Source: Gammaproteobacteria bacterium (GTDB lineage Bacteria; Pseudomonadota; Gammaproteobacteria; Steroidobacterales; Steroidobacteraceae). From it: a stretch of DNA of 19,217 nucleotides. The translations under genes were made by a program, and so were the position numbers. The stretch spans positions 1 through 19,217 of the forward strand of contig JAQGOE010000223.1 in NCBI GenBank assembly GCA_028293725.1, in the 5' to 3' direction. The notes beneath the pieces are model-generated. The model did not search any database. It saw only the letters and a program-made list of their open reading frames with translations, and was not told where the DNA came from. Shown piece after piece: positions 1-7,579 of this stretch (its first letter is position 1; the number at the start of each line of letters is the position of its first letter).

Positions 1-851
1 GGCTCCAGAGCCTCGGTCTTCTCGCCGACGCCCATAAACACGATGGGCTTACCGGTGATATTCCGCACCGAAAGCGCCGCGCCACCCCGAGCATCGCCAT
101 CGGCCTTGGTGAGAATCACGCCCGTAAGATCGAGGGCCGCACCGAAGGCACGCGCGGAGTTGACGGCGTCCTGACCCGCCATGGAATCGACTACGAATAG
201 GCGCTCCGTCGAATGCACAGCCGCGTCAATTTCTTTCACCTCCTCCATGAGGCTCTCGTCGACGTGGAGGCGTCCCGCGGTATCGACGATGAGCACGTCG
301 AACACACCGCGCTTCGCTGCTTCCAGAGCATCGCGAGCGATATTCGCCGGTGGATCGGATGAGCTGGACGGGAAAAACTGCGCACCGACCTGCTCGGCGA
401 GGCGCTCGAGCTGCAGGATCGCAGCGGGTCGCCGGACGTCCGTGCTCACGAGCAAGACACGCTTCTTCTCACGCTCAATCAACCAGCGTGCAAGTTTGGC
501 TGCAGTAGTCGTCTTACCCGCGCCCTGCAAACCCGCAAGCAGCACGACGATCGGGGGCTGTGCGCGCAGGTTGAAGCCGGCCCGCGGCCCGCCCATGAGC
601 TCAACGAGCTCCTTATGCAGGATGCCGATGAAGGCCTGCCCAGGCGTCAGGCTGGAGGCGATCTCGGCGCCCAGCGCCTTGACCTTGACCGCGTCAATGA
701 AGGACTTCACTACCGGCAGCGCGACATCGGCTTCGAGCAGCGCTACGCGAACCTCGCGAAGGGTCTCGGCGACGTTTTCGTCCGTGATTCGGCCCTTGCC
801 GCGCAGGCTTTCGATGCTGCGGGCCAGGCGAGCGGTCAGGTTGTCGAACAT
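1..851 (-). CDS. ffh: Signal recognition particle protein Ffh (SRP54), 5' part only
   Basis: The SRP GTPase binds the 4.5S RNA and signal sequences of nascent membrane proteins and delivers ribosomes to FtsY at the inner membrane. The gene begins at ATG 849-851 and runs off the left edge; 283 residues are visible. The N-terminal four-helix bundle (about residues 1-95, beginning MFDNLTARLARSMRSLRGKG) is followed by the NG GTPase domain: P-loop GLQGAGKTTT near 107-116, DTAGRLH near 190-196 and the guanine-specificity stretch TKADGDARGG near 248-257. The methionine-rich M domain that binds RNA and signal peptide would lie beyond the window. It is divergent from the CorC-type gene, with about 100 bases between the two starts. 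The assignment is very secure; only the 3' end is missing. Confidence 0.97.
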   Translation of the reverse strand, partial: MFDNLTARLARSIESLRGKGRITDENVAETLREVRVALLEADVALPVVKSFIDAVKVKALGAEIASSLTPGQAFIGILHKELVELMGGPRAGFNLRAQPPIVVLLAGLQGAGKTTTAAKLARWLIEREKKRVLLVSTDVRRPAAILQLERLAEQVGAQFFPSSSSDPPANIARDALEAAKRGVFDVLIVDTAGRLHVDESLMEEVKEIDAAVHSTERLFVVDSMAGQDAVNSARAFGAALDLTGVILTKADGDARGGAALSVRNITGKPIVFMGVGEKTEALE

Positions 852-875
852 GAAGGGGTCCGGGTGGGAGAAGGG

Positions 876-896
876 TTGCCCCAATTATAGGGGCAA
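876..896 (-). promoter_or_regulatory. Inverted repeat framing a perfect -10 box upstream of ffh
   Basis: TTGCCCC at 876-882 and GGGGCAA at 890-896 form a perfect 7-base inverted repeat around a 7-base AT-rich spacer. Read on the minus strand, the spacer contains TATAAT (884-889), a consensus sigma-70 -10 hexamer pointing into ffh, whose ATG lies about 33 bases downstream. I found no convincing -35 at the normal distance. The repeat could be an operator or simply the context of the -10 box. The position in a divergent intergenic region supports a regulatory role; the function is inferred. Confidence 0.5.
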
Positions 897-941
897 GCGG
901 CGCCCTCCTCCCCCTATGCTAGCGCGGGAACCGCCCAGATC

Positions 942-947
942 GAGGAA
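942..947 (+). promoter_or_regulatory. Ribosome binding site deciding a TTG start for the CorC-type gene
   Basis: GAGGAA lies 7 bases before TTG at 955-957. The alternative in-frame ATG at 916 has no purine-rich site at a suitable distance, and translation from TTG gives an N-terminus (MNDAPSTTLLLGLLALLVII) that goes straight into the first membrane helix, as expected for the family. This supports TTG 955 as the start. Confidence 0.6.
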
Positions 948-954
948 CGCTGCC

Positions 955-2268
955 TTGAATGACGCTCCGTCAACCACCCTGTTACTAGGGCTGCTCGCCT
1001 TGCTGGTCATCATCGCCTTCTCCTCGGGTACCGAGGTGGCCATGCTGTCGCTCAATCGGTATCGAATCCGTCACCGCGCGCAGTCGGGTCACTCGACCGC
1101 GAAGGTGCTCGAGCGCCTGCTGTTGAAGCCGGATGACTGGCTCGGCGCGAACCTTGTGATTCTCGCCGCCGCCAGCGTATTCGCGTCGGCAACCGCGACG
1201 ATTCTCGCGCAGCGGACCGGCTACACGTGGGCCGTGCCAATCACCGGCTTCCTTCTCACAGTCATCGTGATCGTCTTCTGCGAGCTCGCACCCAAGATCT
1301 ACGCAGCAACACACCCCGAATTCGTCGCTCTGGGCGCCGCGCGTATCTACACCTTCCTCGTCCTCGTGGCCCGTCCGGTGCTCTGGTGCACCAACCAGAT
1401 GGCGTACGGGTTTTTGCGCATCTTCGGCGTCGGCCGGTCCTCGCGTGCGAGTCAGGCGCTCAGCTCTGAGGAGCTCCGTACGGTCGTGGCTGAAGCAGGG
1501 ACCATGATCCCCGCGCGTCACCGACAGATGCTGCTGTCGATCCTCGATCTCGGACAGATCACGGTGAACGACATCATGATCCCGAGGCAGGAAATCGCGG
1601 CCATCGACGTGCAGGAAAACTGGGACGACATCCTGGATCAGTTACGGCAGACGCCCCATACACGCCTGCCCGTCTACGACGGTGAGCTGGATAACCTCAT
1701 CGGCATCCTGCATATGAAACGCGTCGTACACGAGCTGGCGCGCGGCACACTGACGCGTGACCGCCTCGTCGAAATTGCCCGCAATCGCGAACCCTACTTT
1801 GTCCCTGAAGAGACCTCTCTCAACGTGCAACTCTCGCAGTTCCAGCGCAACCGCCGACGCCTCGCCTTCGTGGTGAACGAGTACGGCGATATAGAAGGAA
1901 TAGTGACCCTCGAGGATATCCTCGAGGAGATCGTCGGCGAGTTCACGAGCGACCCGGCATCGATCACGCACAAGGATGTCCACGTCGAGCGCCCTGGCGT
2001 GTACATCGTCAACGCCAGTGCCACCATCCGCGCCCTCAACCGCGCACTGCAATGGCAGCTTCCGACCGATGGGCCGAAGACACTCAACGGCCTGCTGCTG
2101 GAGCAACTCGAGATGATTCCCGACCCGGGCACGGCGTTGAAGGTGGGGCCGTATCAGTTCGAGATTCTGCAGATCGCGGACAACGCGATTAAGACGGTGC
2201 GGGTGAAGGCGGAGGGAGCCGATAAACCGGTGACGGTGGCGAGCCAAACAGAGAGGCCCGGTGCGTGA
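955..2268 (+). CDS. CNNM/CorC (HlyC)-family membrane protein with DUF21 and paired CBS domains
   Basis: This inner-membrane protein belongs to the YfjD/CorB/CorC family, linked to magnesium or other divalent-cation homeostasis. From TTG 955 it is 437 residues. The DUF21/CNNM region (about 1-190) has hydrophobic segments starting at residues 7-20 and includes the family stretch SSGTEVAMLSLNRYR. A CBS pair follows, with DIMIPRQEI at its start and the second CBS ending in EYGDIEGIVTLEDILEEIVG, a hallmark of the group. The C-terminal CorC/HlyC domain (about 350-425) covers GVYIVNASATIRALNR through KVGPYQFEILQI. The open frame extends upstream to 181, but that part is antisense to ffh and is not protein. 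The gene converges on radA with 57 bases between the stops. Family assignment is secure; the transported ion is not known. Confidence 0.92.
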   Translation: MNDAPSTTLLLGLLALLVIIAFSSGTEVAMLSLNRYRIRHRAQSGHSTAKVLERLLLKPDDWLGANLVILAAASVFASATATILAQRTGYTWAVPITGFLLTVIVIVFCELAPKIYAATHPEFVALGAARIYTFLVLVARPVLWCTNQMAYGFLRIFGVGRSSRASQALSSEELRTVVAEAGTMIPARHRQMLLSILDLGQITVNDIMIPRQEIAAIDVQENWDDILDQLRQTPHTRLPVYDGELDNLIGILHMKRVVHELARGTLTRDRLVEIARNREPYFVPEETSLNVQLSQFQRNRRRLAFVVNEYGDIEGIVTLEDILEEIVGEFTSDPASITHKDVHVERPGVYIVNASATIRALNRALQWQLPTDGPKTLNGLLLEQLEMIPDPGTALKVGPYQFEILQIADNAIKTVRVKAEGADKPVTVASQTERPGA

Positions 2269-2325
2269 GCGCGCGCGGCCCGACGCGCAAATCAGCGGCG
2301 GGGCACGCATGCGGCGCCCAACGCG

Positions 2326-3681
2326 TCAGGGCGCTTTCCTAAACGCCGCCTCCAACGCCTCACCCACCCGCCCCACGGGCACCACATCCAACCCCTGCAG
2401 CGGCTTCCTTGGCGCGTTCTCTTTAGGAACAATCGCCAGTTTGAACCCCTGCTTCTGAGCCTCCTTCAAACGCTCCTCGCCGTAGGCGACAGGCCGGACC
2501 TCCCCGGTGAGCCCGATCTCGCCAAACGAGATGAGCGAGTTGGGCACCGTGCGGTCGGACAGGCTGGACGCCAGGGCGATCACCACCGGCAAGTCCCACC
2601 CCGTCTCGCCGATCTCGATCCCCCCCACGACGTTCACGAACACGTCGTGCTCCTGCAAGGAGACCCCGGCGTGGCGATTGAGCACGGCCAACAGCATGGC
2701 CACACGGTTGGAATCGAGCCCTTGAGCAATGCGGCGCGGCGCGCCGAATCGCATCCGGTCCACGAGCGCCTGCAACTCGATCAACAGGGGCCGGCCTCCC
2801 TCTCGGGTCACTGTCACAATGCTGCCCGCGGCCGGCTCAGGAGCCCTGGACAGGAAGATCGCCGAAGGATTACGCACCTCCTTCAACCCGCCCTCGGTCA
2901 TGGCGAAGAATCCGAGCTCGTTCACCGCCCCAAAGCGATTTTTCGTGGCCCGCACGATCCGGTAACGGCTGCCCGCCTCACTCTCGAAGTAGAGAACGGT
3001 GTCGACGAGGTGCTCCAGCATGCGCGGGCCCGCGATCATGCCTTCCTTCGTGACATGCCCAATGATGACGACGGCTGTCGCGGTCGACTTGGCGAAGCGC
3101 ACGAGCTCCGCCGTGCACTCACGCAACTGGGCGACGCCGCCAGCACTGCCCGCCACTCCCGCCGACTGCACCGTCTGAATCGAATCGACCACCAGCAACG
3201 CCACTTTTCTCTCGTTGGCGAGCGCGATGATCGCCTGCAAATCGTTGTCGGCGACACAACTCAGGCTCGCAGCCGAGAGCCCGAGACGCTGCGCACGCAT
3301 TCCGACCTGCGAAACCGACTCCTCACCACTGGCGTAGAGCACGCTATGAGAGGCCGCAACGTGTGCGGCAACTTGCAGGAGCAGGGTAGACTTACCTATG
3401 CCCGGATCACCTCCCAGAAGCGTCACGGACCCAGGTACGATACCGGCGCCGAAAACGCGATCGAGCTCATCCTGACCGCAGGAGAGGCGTTGCGGCCCCG
3501 CGCCCAAGGTCGAATCCAGCGGACGCGGGATAGGTGTCGGGCCCGTGGCGGCCGGTTTCGTGCGCGTGGCGATGCCGGCCTCGAGTGTGTTCCATTCATC
3601 ACAATGAGGACATTGCCCCTGCCATTTGGGGGTGTCGCGCCCGCAGGCACTACAAATAAATACGGGACTCGTGCGAGCCAT
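2326..3681 (-). CDS. radA: DNA repair protein RadA (Sms), RecA-like branch-migration ATPase
   Basis: RadA processes recombination intermediates, driving branch migration alongside RecA in the cytoplasm. The 451-residue protein has the full family architecture. An N-terminal four-cysteine zinc finger uses C10, C13, C24 and C27. The RecA-like ATPase core has Walker A GDPGIGKST at 91-99 and Walker B LLVVDSIQT at 162-170. The RadA-specific KNRFG motif is at 247-251, followed by GAVNELGFF. A C-terminal Lon-protease-like domain (about 285-445) includes the stretch VNVVGGIEIGETGWDL. Length matches the family norm of about 450. Start ATG 3679-3681 gives the expected MARTSPVFICSACG; no strong Shine-Dalgarno is visible. 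It diverges from the PP2C gene across 177 bases. Confidence 0.97.
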   Translation of the reverse strand: MARTSPVFICSACGRDTPKWQGQCPHCDEWNTLEAGIATRTKPAATGPTPIPRPLDSTLGAGPQRLSCGQDELDRVFGAGIVPGSVTLLGGDPGIGKSTLLLQVAAHVAASHSVLYASGEESVSQVGMRAQRLGLSAASLSCVADNDLQAIIALANERKVALLVVDSIQTVQSAGVAGSAGGVAQLRECTAELVRFAKSTATAVVIIGHVTKEGMIAGPRMLEHLVDTVLYFESEAGSRYRIVRATKNRFGAVNELGFFAMTEGGLKEVRNPSAIFLSRAPEPAAGSIVTVTREGGRPLLIELQALVDRMRFGAPRRIAQGLDSNRVAMLLAVLNRHAGVSLQEHDVFVNVVGGIEIGETGWDLPVVIALASSLSDRTVPNSLISFGEIGLTGEVRPVAYGEERLKEAQKQGFKLAIVPKENAPRKPLQGLDVVPVGRVGEALEAAFRKAP

Positions 3682-3858
3682 CTAGTCGTTGGGGAGTCAA
3701 GTTGGCTAGGATTCGCGCCCGAGGGTGGTCGAATGACAAGTTTGTGACCAGCGACCGGGACTGCACTGCGGGCAATGCTAGCTTATGCCGGCTCGAATCG
3801 GGGACGGGAAAGTGACGCGAATCACATTTAATAGGCCGCAGACGGGTCAGGACACAGC

Positions 3859-4683
3859 ATGAGCTTGAGAACCAAGCTCCGCTGCGTTGGGCTGACCGAT
3901 ACGGGCAAAGTCCGCGAGCACAACGAGGACACGATTGCTGTCGACGCCGACATCGGTCTGCTGGTGCTCGCCGATGGCATGGGCGGCTATAACGCCGGCG
4001 AGGTCGCCAGCGGCATCGCCGTCAAGACCATTGTGAACCTCGTTAAAGAGCAGGTGGAGCGGGAGGACCTCAACGTCCAGGACCGCGACGCCGGCCTGTC
4101 CCGTCCGACCATCATCCTGCGGGATGCCATCGTTCGGGCGAACAAGATCATCTATCAGACGGCCCGCACCCAGCCCCAATGCGAGGGGATGGGCACCACT
4201 GTCGTGGCCGCCCTGTTCTTCGATAACAAGATAACTATCGCCCACGTCGGCGACTCCCGGCTTTACCGTCAACGCACCGACAAGCTGGAGCAGGTCACGA
4301 TGGACCACTCCCTCCTGCAGGAGCTCGTCGACCGGGGCTTTTATTCCGCCGAAGAGGCGCAGCGCGCGGCCAACAAGAACTACGTCACACGTGCGCTCGG
4401 TGTCGAGCCCAATGTAGATGTGGAAATCCAGGAAGTGCCCGTCAATAAGGGCGAAGTCTTCATTCTCTGCTCGGACGGCCTGTCCGACATGGTTGAGGAT
4501 GAAGATATTCATTTAACGATAAACACCTTTAGTGCTAATCTGGATACTGTCGCCAAGCAACTGATTCAACTGGCGAATGACAATGGGGGGCGGGACAACG
4601 TCTCGGTCGTCATGGCGCACGTCATTGACGCATTCCCGGCCCGCACGAAGATTTTCGACAAGATTCTGGGCTGGTTCGGCTGA
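3859..4683 (+). CDS. PP2C-family (PPM) Ser/Thr protein phosphatase, PrpC/Stp1 type
   Basis: This metal-dependent cytoplasmic phosphatase removes phosphate from Ser/Thr residues of proteins. The 274 residues carry the canonical PPM metal-binding and catalytic motifs: HNEDT near 21-25, ADGMGGYNAGE at 38-48 (metal-binding Asp39), GTTVVAALF near 112-120, HVGDSRLYR near 129-137, DHSLLQELV near 149-157, VTRALG at 176-181, CSDGLSDM at 204-211 (metal-binding Asp206) and GGRDNVSVV at 243-251. The start ATG 3859 has CAGGA 6 bases upstream. The FHA gene follows after 28 bases, probably in one transcript, so the FHA protein or its binding partners are plausible substrates. No Ser/Thr kinase is present in the window. 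The family call is very secure; the substrate is inferred. Confidence 0.95.
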   Translation: MSLRTKLRCVGLTDTGKVREHNEDTIAVDADIGLLVLADGMGGYNAGEVASGIAVKTIVNLVKEQVEREDLNVQDRDAGLSRPTIILRDAIVRANKIIYQTARTQPQCEGMGTTVVAALFFDNKITIAHVGDSRLYRQRTDKLEQVTMDHSLLQELVDRGFYSAEEAQRAANKNYVTRALGVEPNVDVEIQEVPVNKGEVFILCSDGLSDMVEDEDIHLTINTFSANLDTVAKQLIQLANDNGGRDNVSVVMAHVIDAFPARTKIFDKILGWFG

Positions 4684-4711
4684 CACTGACAACGAGCGGA
4701 AGGCGAAGCAC

Positions 4712-5428
4712 ATGGCAAGGTTGGTCTTGAGCCTGGACGGCCAGGTGATGGCGGAATACAACATGAACAAGGAGCGGTACACCATCGGCCGCCTCCCTGA
4801 CAATGACATCCGCATTGACAACGCAGCCGTCAGCGGTCACCACTCGCTGATCATCAACATCCTCAACGATTCGTTCCTCGAGGATCTGAACAGCACGAAT
4901 GGCACCTACGTCAACGGCAAGCTGATCAAGAAGCACGCTATGCAACACGGTGACGTGGTCACCGTCGGTCATCATCAGCTGCGCTTCGTCGAGGACGACG
5001 AGGCCCAGGACGAATTCGAAAAGACCATGGTGATCCAGCCCTCGGCCCGCCCGGTCGAGAAGGTCCGGACCGCAGCGGAAGTCGCCGACAAGGCGTCCCC
5101 TTCCCTCTCGGCTACGGCGAAGAATCGCGCTCTCACGGGCGACGGCGCCGCGGCCCTGAAGAAGGCCAAACTGCAGGTCCTCTCCGGCGCGTTCGCGGGC
5201 CGGGAACTCGAGCTCAATAAAGCCCTCACGACGCTCGGCCGTCCGGGCATCCAGGTCGCCGCGATTACACGGCGCTCCGAAGGCTACTTCATCGTCCATG
5301 TCGACAGCGGCAAGACCGATGACTTCCCGCTCGTCAACGGCACGCCCATCGGCGCGCTGGCGACGCGGCTGAATGACAACGATGTGATTCAGCTGGCCGG
5401 CGTGAAGATGGGGTTCTTCATAGCTTAG
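4712..5428 (+). CDS. FHA-domain protein with a second, degenerate FHA-like domain
   Basis: FHA domains bind phosphothreonine peptides. In 238 residues there is one well-formed FHA domain (about 1-95) with the expected G26-R27, S41 plus H44 (SGHHS), and S61-T62-N63-G64 followed by N68-G69. A linker rich in Ala, Lys and Pro (about 96-150) contains EKTMVI at 103-108, a Thr context resembling phosphorylated Thr sites in other small FHA regulators (my inference). The C-terminal third (about 152-238) looks like a second FHA fold with LGRPG near 175-179 and VNG near 208-210, but it lacks the Ser/His phosphopeptide contacts. Start ATG 4712 has GGAAGG upstream; an open frame reaching back to 4577 would overlap the phosphatase and is unlikely. 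It is probably co-transcribed with the PP2C gene. Confidence 0.88.
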   Translation: MARLVLSLDGQVMAEYNMNKERYTIGRLPDNDIRIDNAAVSGHHSLIINILNDSFLEDLNSTNGTYVNGKLIKKHAMQHGDVVTVGHHQLRFVEDDEAQDEFEKTMVIQPSARPVEKVRTAAEVADKASPSLSATAKNRALTGDGAAALKKAKLQVLSGAFAGRELELNKALTTLGRPGIQVAAITRRSEGYFIVHVDSGKTDDFPLVNGTPIGALATRLNDNDVIQLAGVKMGFFIA

Positions 5429-5434
5429 GCGCCT

Positions 5435-5450
5435 GCCGCGTTCCGGCGGC
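5435..5450 (+). other. Short GC hairpin just after the FHA gene
   Basis: GCCGC (5435-5439) pairs with GCGGC (5446-5450) across a 6-base loop, 6 bases after the FHA stop codon. There is no downstream T-run, so it is at best a weak or factor-assisted terminator or RNA-stability element. Confidence 0.25.
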
Positions 5451-5474
5451 CGGCGTACCGGCGGTTGATCGCAT

Positions 5475-5511
5475 GATCCGGGCTGCACGGAACGCTCCGT
5501 CCGCCCGGATC
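5475..5511 (+). other. Long interrupted stem-loop upstream of bluB
   Basis: GATCCGGGC (5475-5483) and GCCCGGATC (5503-5511) are perfect 9-base complements. Inside them ACGGA (5487-5491) pairs with TCCGT (5496-5500) around a 4-base ACGC loop, with a small internal loop between the two stems. Together this makes a 14-pair hairpin ending 19 bases before the bluB ATG. No T-run follows, so it is not a standard intrinsic terminator. It is too small for a cobalamin riboswitch and I see no riboswitch consensus. It may be a dyad operator, an mRNA structure affecting bluB translation, or a factor-dependent terminator of the PP2C-FHA transcript. Confidence 0.5.
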
Positions 5512-5530
5512 GCGAGTATCCTTGCTCACC

Positions 5531-6214
5531 ATGACTGAGTCCGCTCATCGCTACGACCCGGACTCCCTCGCCGCCGTCCATCGTGTCATCCACGAGCGGC
5601 GCGACATGCGGCATTTCGTGCCGCTCCCGGTCGATCCGCAAACGCTGCGGCGGCTGCTCGATGCCGCCCATGCCGCGCCCAGTGTTGGCTTGAGCCAGCC
5701 CTGGCGCTTCATCCGCATCACCCTGCCCGAGCTGCGACGCCAGATTCACGACCTCGTACAACAGGAGCGCGCTCGCACGGCGGAAGCTCTCAAAGAGCGC
5801 GGGGAAGAGTTTCTTCGGTTGAAGATCGACGGCGTGCTCGAATGCGGTGAACTGCTGGTCGTGGCGCTTCGCGACGGCACAGCTGGAGGCGAGATCTTCG
5901 GCCGCCGCACCTTGCCTGAGATGGATGTGGCCTCGGCGGCCTGTGCGATTCAGAATCTGTGGCTGGCGGCGCGCGCCGAAGGGTTGGGCCTCGGGTGGGT
6001 ATCCATCTTCGATCCGCAGGAGCTGGCGCGGTTGCTGGGGTTCCCCGCTGACGTACGGCCCCTTGCGGTGTTGTGCCTGGGGCATGTGGAGAAGTTCTAC
6101 ACCGCCCCGATGTTGGTTTTGGAAAAGTGGCGCAATCCAAGGCCGCTCGAGGAACTTCTGCACGAGAACGGCTGGCCTACAAGCGACTCACCAGCCAGAC
6201 ATTTGCCACGGTGA
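5531..6214 (+). CDS. bluB: 5,6-dimethylbenzimidazole synthase BluB
   Basis: BluB is a flavin-destroying nitroreductase-fold enzyme that converts reduced FMN and O2 to 5,6-dimethylbenzimidazole, the lower ligand of cobalamin. From ATG 5531 the protein is 227 residues. Family features are RRDMRHF near 23-29, SVGLSQPWRF at 51-60, and the stretch from GRRTLPEMD (124-132) through AIQNLWLAARAEGLGLGWVS (139-158), all characteristic of BluB rather than general nitroreductases. An upstream TTG at 5522 is a possible but less likely start; no strong Shine-Dalgarno is seen for either. No other B12 gene lies in the window. Its 3' end overlaps mntH (opposite strand) by 38 bases, and the last dozen residues beyond ENGW are probably not conserved. 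Confidence 0.9.
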   Translation: MTESAHRYDPDSLAAVHRVIHERRDMRHFVPLPVDPQTLRRLLDAAHAAPSVGLSQPWRFIRITLPELRRQIHDLVQQERARTAEALKERGEEFLRLKIDGVLECGELLVVALRDGTAGGEIFGRRTLPEMDVASAACAIQNLWLAARAEGLGLGWVSIFDPQELARLLGFPADVRPLAVLCLGHVEKFYTAPMLVLEKWRNPRPLEELLHENGWPTSDSPARHLPR

Positions 6215-7493
6215 TCGCGGCAAACAAACTCCAGGCCACCGCCTTCATCAACACACTGTTCGCATAACGGCCCATGACAGCGGGGTCGCTCGTCAGTTGA
6301 ATGAGCGGCCAGATAGCGAAGGGCAACTGAAAACTGAGCGCGACCTGGCTCAGCACGAGCAGCTTGCCGATCCCCGCATCGCCTAACAGCAGAACACCCC
6401 CAAACGCCGGCACCAGCGCCAGGCCGCGCGTAATGACGCGCCGCTCCCAACACGGCATCTTCAGATCGAGAAACCCCTCCATCAGAATTTGCCCGGCGAT
6501 AGTTCCGGTGAAGGTGGAACTCTGTCCCGAAGCTAGCAGGGCAACCCCGAAAAGTACGGACGCCAGCGCGCCGCCCACGAGGGGATCGAGCAGGTGATAG
6601 GCGTCCTGAATGTCGGTGACGCCCTGATGTCCGGTCGAATGAAACGCCGCGGCGGCCAGCGTGAGAATGGCCGCGTTGATGAGCAACGCCAGCGACAGTG
6701 AAACGATGGCATCCAGCGTTGACAGGCGGATGGCTTCATGCCGGCTGCGCTCGTCATTCGCGAAGTGTCGTGTTTGTACGATGGAGGAATGCAAGTAAAG
6801 GTTGTGCGGCATTACTGTGGCACCCAGGATGCCGACGGCCAGAAACAGCTGGCTCGGGTCGTGCCAGAACTCCGGCCGAATGGCCAGCCCACGAGCCATC
6901 TCGCGCCAGTCCAAGTGAACCATCGCCAGCTCCACGGCAAAACAGGCGCCAATGGTGACAATGAGACCCAAGACAATGGCCTCGACCTGGCGAAACCCTT
7001 TACCTTGCAATCCCAACACCAACACCGTGTCGAAGGCCGTGATCCCGATGCCGACGAGTATCGACACATGAAACAGCAGATGTAGTGCAAGCGCGCTACC
7101 CAGTACCTCCGCGACATCGCAAGCCACGATGGCGATTTCCGCCATGATCCAGAGGAAACGATTCACCGGCGCCGCATAGCGGGCGCGGCAGGCGCGCGCC
7201 AGATCCAACCGGGCGACCAGGCCCAGACGCAGACTCAGGGTCTGCAATAACATTGCGGAAATGCTCGAGACGATGACGACCCATAGCAGCGCGAAACCAT
7301 ACTTCGAGCCGGCCTCGATGTCGGTCGCCCAGTTCCCGGGGTCCATATAGCCCACCGACACCAGTAATCCCGGGCCGGCCATGCGCAGCACCCGGCTCCA
7401 GAGGGGCGTATCGGCGGAAACGAGCACACTGCCGCGTACTTCGGACGGGCAGAACGGCGCGGTGGCCGTGCGGGGAAGTCTCAGGCGTAGCAC
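6177..7493 (-). CDS. mntH: Nramp-family divalent metal transporter MntH
   Basis: A proton-coupled Mn(II)/Fe(II) importer of the inner membrane. The 438-residue frame is hydrophobic throughout, consistent with 11 membrane helices. It has the two metal-binding helix-break motifs of Nramp: DPGNW at 51-55 in helix 1 and ATVMPHNLYLHS at 225-236 in helix 6. SGQSSTFTGTIAGQ in the later half is also a family signature. The start shown is GTG 7491-7493; a second in-frame GTG (codon 23, near 7427) is possible, and neither has a clear Shine-Dalgarno. It diverges from the exported-protein gene at 7580 and converges on bluB with overlapping 3' ends. I see no recognisable MntR or Fur site in the 86-base upstream gap. 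Family call is secure; Mn versus Fe preference is inferred from the family. Confidence 0.94.
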   Translation of the reverse strand: MLRLRLPRTATAPFCPSEVRGSVLVSADTPLWSRVLRMAGPGLLVSVGYMDPGNWATDIEAGSKYGFALLWVVIVSSISAMLLQTLSLRLGLVARLDLARACRARYAAPVNRFLWIMAEIAIVACDVAEVLGSALALHLLFHVSILVGIGITAFDTVLVLGLQGKGFRQVEAIVLGLIVTIGACFAVELAMVHLDWREMARGLAIRPEFWHDPSQLFLAVGILGATVMPHNLYLHSSIVQTRHFANDERSRHEAIRLSTLDAIVSLSLALLINAAILTLAAAAFHSTGHQGVTDIQDAYHLLDPLVGGALASVLFGVALLASGQSSTFTGTIAGQILMEGFLDLKMPCWERRVITRGLALVPAFGGVLLLGDAGIGKLLVLSQVALSFQLPFAIWPLIQLTSDPAVMGRYANSVLMKAVAWSLFAAITVANVWLVSRL

Positions 7494-7569
7494 CGGGAAA
7501 AACTCTTGTTCTGGCCGGCTGCGGCCATCGCGACTATCCTTTCGGGCGTAGCGTAAAGGATACCGGTTT

Positions 7570-7574
7570 GGAGG
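7570..7574 (+). promoter_or_regulatory. Ribosome binding site favouring ATG 7580
   Basis: GGAGG lies 5 bases before ATG 7580 and immediately after the alternative TTG at 7568, so it can serve only the ATG. Confidence 0.55.
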
Positions 7575-7579
7575 GGGCG

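Noticed and set aside
181..954. Long open frame in phase with the CorC-type gene, which would give a 695-residue fusion
   Set aside because: It is antisense to the conserved ffh coding sequence and composed of low-complexity Ser/Arg/Ala; the family N-terminus starts at TTG 955 with a good ribosome binding site.
2647..3747. Plus-strand open frame of 366 residues
   Set aside because: It is antisense to radA, whose motifs are complete; the translation has no recognisable domain and an Arg/His-rich composition typical of GC-rich shadows.
5429..5530. Possible cobalamin riboswitch before bluB
   Set aside because: The gap is only about 100 bases, shorter than a cobalamin riboswitch, and shows only simple hairpins without the conserved B12-box pattern.
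4622..6163. Minus-strand open frame of 513 residues
   Set aside because: It covers the antisense of the PP2C tail, the FHA gene and bluB, all with clear family motifs on the plus strand.
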